A stretch of DNA of 10,505 nucleotides from Beroe ovata. Lineage: Eukaryota; Ctenophora; Nuda; Beroida; Beroidae. The stretch spans positions 9,751 to 20,255 of the forward strand of contig CAMPET010000248.1 in assembly GCA_946803715.1 (NCBI GenBank), read 5' to 3'. This document shows, piece by piece, positions 1-6,600 of the stretch. Under the pieces are notes generated by a model. The model was not told the DNA's origin and searched no databases. It saw nothing but the letters and a program-made list of their open reading frames with translations. Positions within the stretch are counted from its first letter, which is position 1. Each line of letters begins with the position of its first letter. Both the position numbers and the translations under genes were made by a program.

Positions 1-243
1 CGAAGATAAAGGAAGCGAAATTGTAATTCCTGCGAATATTTTCGGCGAGACTTAATATTTATGTAACCTAATTGCAGCGTTTTCTTCAATACATTATGAT
101 GCGAATTTTGAAATTTTATTCTGTCCCGAAATTTAGAAAACAAAAAAGCGAGGCAAATGAACAGAGCGAAGATAAAGGAAGCAAAATTGTTATTTCTGTA
201 AATATTTTAGGCGAGACTTAATATTCATGTACCTAATTGCTGA
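1..243. repeat. Two copies of a ~77 bp direct repeat, 166 bp apart
   Basis: Positions 1-79 and 167-243 are clearly related. Both begin CGAAGATAAAGGAAGC and both carry GGCGAGACTTAATATT followed by CCTAATTGC. I count about eight differences by eye, mostly transitions plus a one-base indel. The 5' copy starts at the window edge, so the unit may be longer (period 166 bp) and the array may continue upstream. The interval between the copies is AT-rich and non-coding. No transposon ends or coding capacity are visible. It may be a satellite-like or intronic tandem repeat. Confidence 0.8.
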
Positions 244-400
244 TGCAATGAATTCGAATAACAGCTAGTGCTGGAACAGTCAAAGAATGTCTCGAACATT
301 CCAAGAATGGTCCCAGGATTCTCTAAAGTAACCTTATCTTATGAGTCATATGATTTGTCGTTCGGTATCTTGAGTCATAATTATGTTGACTGTGTCACAG
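244..400. other. Non-coding stretch ending in a splice acceptor
   Basis: No exon could be supported here. It is the 3' end of an ANKRD13 intron whose donor lies upstream of the window, and it ends in GTGTCACAG immediately before the first visible exon at 401. The missing N-terminal ankyrin exons must be upstream. Confidence 0.6.
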
Positions 401-691
401 GTTTTGTTGTCTCATGGTGCGAATCCAGACTTAGAGGATGATGAAGGGTGGTCCATAGCCCAGGAATGCGTCGCCTCCGGAAACCTAGCTCTAGCCAGGG
501 TAATTATTCCGAAATGCTCCGAGAATTGACACAGCTGATGATTGATCATATTATATGAATAGTTGTTGTAATGTCCGGTTTCAGAGAGTGTTTGATGCAA
601 GGAAGCGGCAGCGAAGTGAAAAACTCTCCTCCATGGTGAACGATTTGTTGACAAAGCTCAGCAATGCACCCGACTTCTACTGCGAGATGAA
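401..691 (+). other. ANKRD13: ANKRD13 exons: end of ankyrin region and linker helix
   Basis: Exon 401-499 encodes 33 residues with the ankyrin signature HGANPD...EGWSIAQECVASGN, ending in phase 0 before GTAATT. Exon 585-691 follows TTTCAG and encodes a charged helix (FDARKRQRSEKL) and NAPDFYCEMK, matching the family's conserved 'DFY..MKWEFTSW' join. Its last codon is split (AA|G) across the 4.4 kb intron and is completed exactly at 5119. Confidence 0.88.
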
Positions 692-3600
692 GTAAGATTA
701 TATTATGTCAGTTCTATAATGTTCTATTTTAGTGTTCTATAAGTATTATCACCTGTCAATGTTCCTCGACCATTTCAAAATCGAATCCTATCGGACTAAC
801 TTTGCTACTCATCTTTTTCGGGGAAAAAATCTTTATCATCTCTCCAAATGCCCTAAAATACTTCTTGAGGTGAGCCTCCAGGATAAGTATTGGATTTAGG
901 ATTGAATTGAGGGGAAGAATGATGATGCTGAAAATTGAGTGCCAGCTTGCGGTACTGAGAACCTCAGAAATGTGAATGAGCCAAACCCCGAAGAACGGAA
1001 CCCAAGAAAGGATATCAGTGAAAATGAGAATGGAAATGTTCCGTTGGATTTTCTTATTCCGATCCACCAGGGCTCGGTTATTCTTTCCTGCCAGATTTAT
1101 GCTTTTCTTGGTAATTACATGGATTGTACCGTAGCAAATAGCAATCGTGGAAACACAAAGCATGTTGGAGATAAGGACACCACCTGATATCCAGATTTGA
1201 GGGTTATCAATTCTGACGAAATAGTTGAAGAGACAAAGTCCGTTGCTGCCATAGAAACCGATCCTATCCCCCCTCACCACTCTATTGATGAACATGCTGT
1301 CTATGAAATTGTCCACGTAGTACCACGGTATGTTGACTGCCGAGAACCGGCCGTAGTAAGCCTTGATTATCTTTACCAAGCTAGGCTTGTCCAGCCCCCC
1401 AACAAACAGTGGGTTGTCATCAAACTTGACAGTTTGGACGAAGTATGACTCCAGTAGTTCCAGAGTGGGCAGCACAGCCACGATGATGGCAAGGAGATAA
1501 GTGCCACAGACCCAACATATGAGGGACGTTTTCTGCTTGTGTGACAGCCCCTCCCGGGGAATATTCATGGATCTGAGACCCGAAGCTCTGAGCACACTGA
1601 GGATGGTCATGGAGTAGAGGGAAACAAGGGATCCAATGGTCGAGATGACCCCCAGAAATGTGCACGTGTCATTGGTTACCCACTGTAGCTGTGTTTTGCA
1701 CGTGCTAGTATTGATGAGCTCATCAGAAACTGCCACTAGGAGAATGAAAATCCCTTGCAGAAGATCTCCTGAGGAAACCACAAGGACAAATGATTCGTTT
1801 ATCATGGCAACAGCTGTCTTCAGTGTCCTGAACTTCTTTACTCCATCATAAATCACACCAAAGTTCAGGATTGTTGCTGTGAGCCCCAGCAGAAGGGCAA
1901 AAATGAAAATCCCCCTATTGTGGAATATCTTGACTTGGTTATCACACTCATCATTGCACTCATCACTGTAGTCAAGACAGTCAAAGACACCGTCACACAT
2001 CTTCTCTATGGGGATGTACTCCCCAGAATCCAGACATCTGAAGTTATTTGAGCATCCAGCCTCATCTGACGAGTCATCACAATCCTCAATCAGATTACAC
2101 ACCTTATCATACGCTATACACTGCCCGTTCGTACAACCAAACACATCCTGTTCAAGTCTGCCGTCAGAGTCCCTGAATGCGACCGTCAATCTGCCAGCCT
2201 CGGTAATCGTGTGAAACTGGAAAATATTGGCAATGTTCCTGCAGGCTGTATGAGGAATGTGAGTCAGTGGACAGACACAATTCAGTGCATCACTGTAATG
2301 CTTTGTACACACGAGATACACATACAACTCCCCAAATATACTCTGACAGCTCACTCGTCGGGAGTATTGCCGACTCAGGAGGATAATCTGATCCGCCACC
2401 CCGTAGATACGCGGTACTTTGGTGAGAGCAACCTCACTGCATGCACCCGCCAGGTGTTCCAGACTGCCTAACCCAGGGTAGCAGTAGCCTGTTCTCTTCC
2501 TTGCTGCAAACCTCTCCACACTACTATAGATCTCATAGTCCCGTCTAGATTTGGCACACAGTGCTCTGTCACAGTTAGTGTAGCCTGTGCACACTCTGCC
2601 GATTGCCAGACTGTTTTCAGATTGTGGACACTTGAGGAGTGTGGTGTTGACACAGGACACGTGCTTTCTGAAGGAGTAAATGACCTTATCTCCGATCCCA
2701 CAGACCCTAGACCAGCCGTCTGCGTCCTCATCCTGCCCACCGATACAGTCCTCCATCCCATCCAATATCCAGGAGGAGGGTATTGCTCCTCTCACTTCAT
2801 GTCCCACATTTGACAACCTCCGCATGCATTCTGCACCAGGTGACGTCATTGATCGGCACTCCTGCCCCTCCTCATCACTTCCATACGGGCAGTCTGCCAA
2901 ACCGTCACACATTCTGTGTTTGTGTATCACGCATTGTTTGGTTATCGACACGCAACTGCTGTCTATAGCATCGTCACAGAGGTTGAGACCCTTACAGAGG
3001 ACATGCTCGGACACCTTGGTAGGATAGCCCGAGACATTGCATGTCAGGGGACTTGGCCCGGTACAGTTCATCTGGTCCCGGTAATCTTTGCAGATCACCT
3101 CCGGCCAGTTTGGAGAATATGTGTCGGGGATACTGCACTTGTTACGGTCGTGCAGCATACGTTGATCTCTGGGAAAAATGGATTTCCCTGGGATACAGGT
3201 ATCATTCGGGTTACAACCCTTCTCATCCTGACCGAACAAACAATTTTTCTTCCCATCGCAGATGTGCCTCGGCCCTACAAACTCAGGTTTACCCATGCCG
3301 CACAATTTGGAGGTGAACGGGGCGACCTTGCAGATCATACCAAATACCATGGTCGAGTTCGCGCCGCACCGCGCTTCATCGTAGCAGTTTGGACAGTCAC
3401 AGACCCCGTTGCACACCATTGCCATGGTGATGGAAATTGGCATGGCGCATGGAGCACAGAAGAAATCCTCTGCATCATCACCCTCACATGACTTTTCATC
3501 AACAGCCGTGTTGTTAACCGTGTTCAGGCACTGTGGCACACCGTCACACCGGATAAAACTGTACAACTGCATGAAGTTGATGACCCTCTTTATAGTAGCA

Positions 3601-6600
3601 CCGTCGATGTTTTGGGTTACCTTGTCGCAGAGCGCCTCCCCGCACACAGCATCGTTTCTCGAGCTGTGATCATGGTCCGTGTCTCGGGAACACTCAATAT
3701 GACCGCACGATTGGTAAAATGTGTCGTCACCTGGACACAGCGTTGTAAACTCCTGAATTCGGCATTGGAGTCGGGCTACCCTGTAGTAGTGGTCGGTGAA
3801 CGGACATTTGTAGAACTGGATGCCGTTTACCGAACATTGCTCCTTCAGATACCCCCTTATCATTATGAAGGAGCAGTTTTTCGCGGTTTCTCCCACGGGG
3901 TAGGTTATGCTTGATCCCTGCTTGATCGCTAAAATTGTGTTGTGCTTCTCAGTCAAGAAACTCGAGAAAACAGTTCCAAGGGTGGCAAAGAGTAGGAGTC
4001 TTGTCTGGATAAATCGTGATGCCATGGAGCTCATATTCAGACCTCTGAAATCGTAGTGAAGTGTGTTTGGACCACCAAAACGTGTGGAGCCAATTAATTT
4101 TGAATTGTGCTCAATAGAATAAGGAAACTGCAAGCGTGTTATAAGGGCATGAGGCTCATTTTATTTTTTATAACTTTTGTTTGTGGTCTTCGTTCTGCCG
4201 CGAACAGAATTCAAAATCAAAATTCGTGGGTTATGTAACGGAACTTAGAAAGTAGGAAAGCGAAGATTCTCGCTTTTGTCTGAGCACTGAGCGTCCGCGC
4301 AGATGTTGTGTTACATAGCTGACATTAGGGTCTGAAATCGCAACAGCGCGTGAAAAAATGCAATCATGTTTCTGCGTCTTTTGTTTCGCACAGCGTTATA
4401 TAGTCACGTGTATTAGAAGATCATGAAAAATGTTCTGCTTTGGAGCTCAATGTATGCACTCGTTAATAATGATAATTGTAAAATAGAATTATAAAAAACG
4501 TCTGTTAGTTCGAATGCTTAGCAATCTTACTGCTCATTTTCTGACGCAATAAACTGTTTTGTCACTACAGTTTCATTGATTCTTAGGATCACTAAATAGT
4601 AGAATCCAATAATACCATGAATCACGAGATGAAACCAAAAACTCGTCAACGAAATATTTTATCTCGACTCACAGTACCATGAAGCTAAGAAAGAAAGAAG
4701 CTACGCCTCTGCTCCCCTATGTTTGAGCTTGACAATTGAAAAGAATTATGATCGTCAACGAACAATGCTAAATATGAGAATATGTTACTAATGGAGAAAT
4801 CGCGTGAAAACTTAGTGTGAAAACTCAGTGTGATTGAGAGACGTGTGTGGGTAAGAAATACTTAGTTGGCTAGCCTCGGAATGCAGGTGGATATGGACTG
4901 GTTGTGGAGTGAATGCTGAATGCAAATGGGTGTGAGTGAAACTAAAAGTGTGCGAGTTTGGAGTGGATTAGATAACTTATTCGTAAATGAGTGTACACTA
5001 ATCATGATTGATTTGAAAACTAATCGTTTATTCTCACAAGAAAACGTACGAGTCCATCTCAATGTAGAATATGTTTTTCCCCACCCACCCACCAAACTCA
5101 TCTCTCCTCCTTCCTCAGGTGGGATTTCACTAGCTGGATACCACTCGTGTCTCGGATGTGCCCCAGTGACACCTACAAGATCTACAAAAGTGGCCCTGCA
5201 GTTAGGATAGATTCAACTCTAACCGGGTTCGATCAGAACACCTGGAAGAGAGGTCATGTGACCTTCATGTTCCTCGCAAACCAATCAGGTATCAGAACGC
5301 CCGCATATAATGAGCAATAGCTCCACATATTGTTCATCTCATTTGAATTTAAGTTCTATCGACTTTTCCCGCATATTGACTCGATATCGATAAACTCCCT
5401 CCCCCCTCTGTCCTATAGGTTGTGAGATATACGACATTGATCACGAAGCTCGCACTATTTCCCTAGACAGAATAAATATGTCCGACCCGGAGAGAGTAAA
5501 AATGTCAAGTTCTCAGTTCACCCGTCCCTTAACTTCCTCCAGAATTAGAACTAACAACGTGGAATTTTGGCGGGAAAAGGTTTGTTTTACGATATCATTG
5601 AGTTTGATAGGACTGTTTAGTGTTTATGACGTCGAATTGGCACTATCAGTACTGCAGCTGGAAAGGGTTCCAGATACACGCATGATATCCCTGTTCCGAT
5701 GTTCCAGGCCGGTTTAATCGGGTTCAGATCTGACCGGACAGAGGAAATCTCCGGATACGAATGCTCGGTGTTCAGCACCTCAGGTGAGTTGGAGTCGCGT
5801 TTTAATGAGTCGTCATGAATTGTTGTTATATCGCCGCCAACTATGGTGCATACTCCATATTATATTGCCACATACTTAAACAATGAGGGTATGCCTTGTA
5901 ATTGATAAGGGCGCATAGTGAGATGATAATCAGAATCTATATTAGGTAACGGCGACTGGGATAAGAACCAAGCATCCCCGCAGCCTCCCCCTGCGATATG
6001 ATTTGTTACTCCGCAGGAATTGAGATTGTGACGCGTGAGCGAGTGGAACACCTAACGCGTGAGCAGCGCGCAGCAGTTGCTACCAACACGAGCATGTTTG
6101 AGTCACTTCTAACAGGGTCGGTAGTGTCTAGTACGACAGCCGCGGCGAATGGCGAGAGCACTCGGGCGACAGATCATATTGACACCACTCCACTTGTCTT
6201 GGATGAGGTGAGTGATGCACGGGGTTTATAATAATTTCACTGATAGGTTGTTCCAACTAATTGTTGTTTGGTTAGACATCTCGCTCTCTGATAGTCTGAT
6301 ACCTCTCCCTCTCCCTGTCAGACAGGTGACGAGAACGTGCCTTCGTCAGAAAGAAGAGAAGAACAACTCCTCTCCTACTTCAACTCCCCCTCATCTGCTG
6401 ACAAAGTGAGGTCTCGTCCCAAAGAACAAACTGACAAGGTTCAGAAATTCAAGGCCAGAATTTGGCTGAGCCAGAATCACCCCCTTTCACTGCAAGTAAG
6501 AACTATGAGCTGGGGGATGAGGAAATGCATTGAAACCCGTGCATTGGTTTCTCAAAAAATCATCTTTTGCATTTTCTCGCCAGGAACAACTAATCCCGAT

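Larger units (their letters stand above)
692..5118 (+). other. 4.4 kb ANKRD13 intron hosting an antisense gene
   Basis: The donor is GTAAGA at 692 and the acceptor is CCTTCCTCAG ending at 5118. The codon split across it gives lysine, restoring the family's 'MKW.FTSW' sequence. Every other complete intron of this gene in the window is 85-233 bp, so this one is about twenty times longer. The excess is accounted for by the GPCR gene on the other strand (756-4034) and about 1 kb of non-coding DNA upstream of it. Confidence 0.9.

Noticed and set aside
288-315. Heat-shock-element-like GAACATTCCAAGAATG
   Set aside because: The spacing between TTC and the second GAA is three bases instead of two, and the site is internal to an intron with no promoter context.
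939-3914. Many plus-strand open frames of 60-190 codons opposite the receptor gene
   Set aside because: They lie entirely antisense to a well-supported 1092-codon receptor, overlap each other and show no domain. The 191-codon one at 2916-3491 is cysteine-region shadow.
4035-4133. Upstream extension of the GPCR reading frame (33 codons)
   Set aside because: The frame there begins with TTG, not ATG, and the extension would bury the signal peptide. The first ATG at 4034 is followed directly by a good signal sequence.
5655-5707. Alternative acceptor CTGCAG (5655-5660) for the ANKRD13 exon ending at 5783
   Set aside because: Using it puts a TAA in frame before the conserved GFRSDRTEEISGYE block. 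The acceptor ending at 5707 keeps phase and family sequence.
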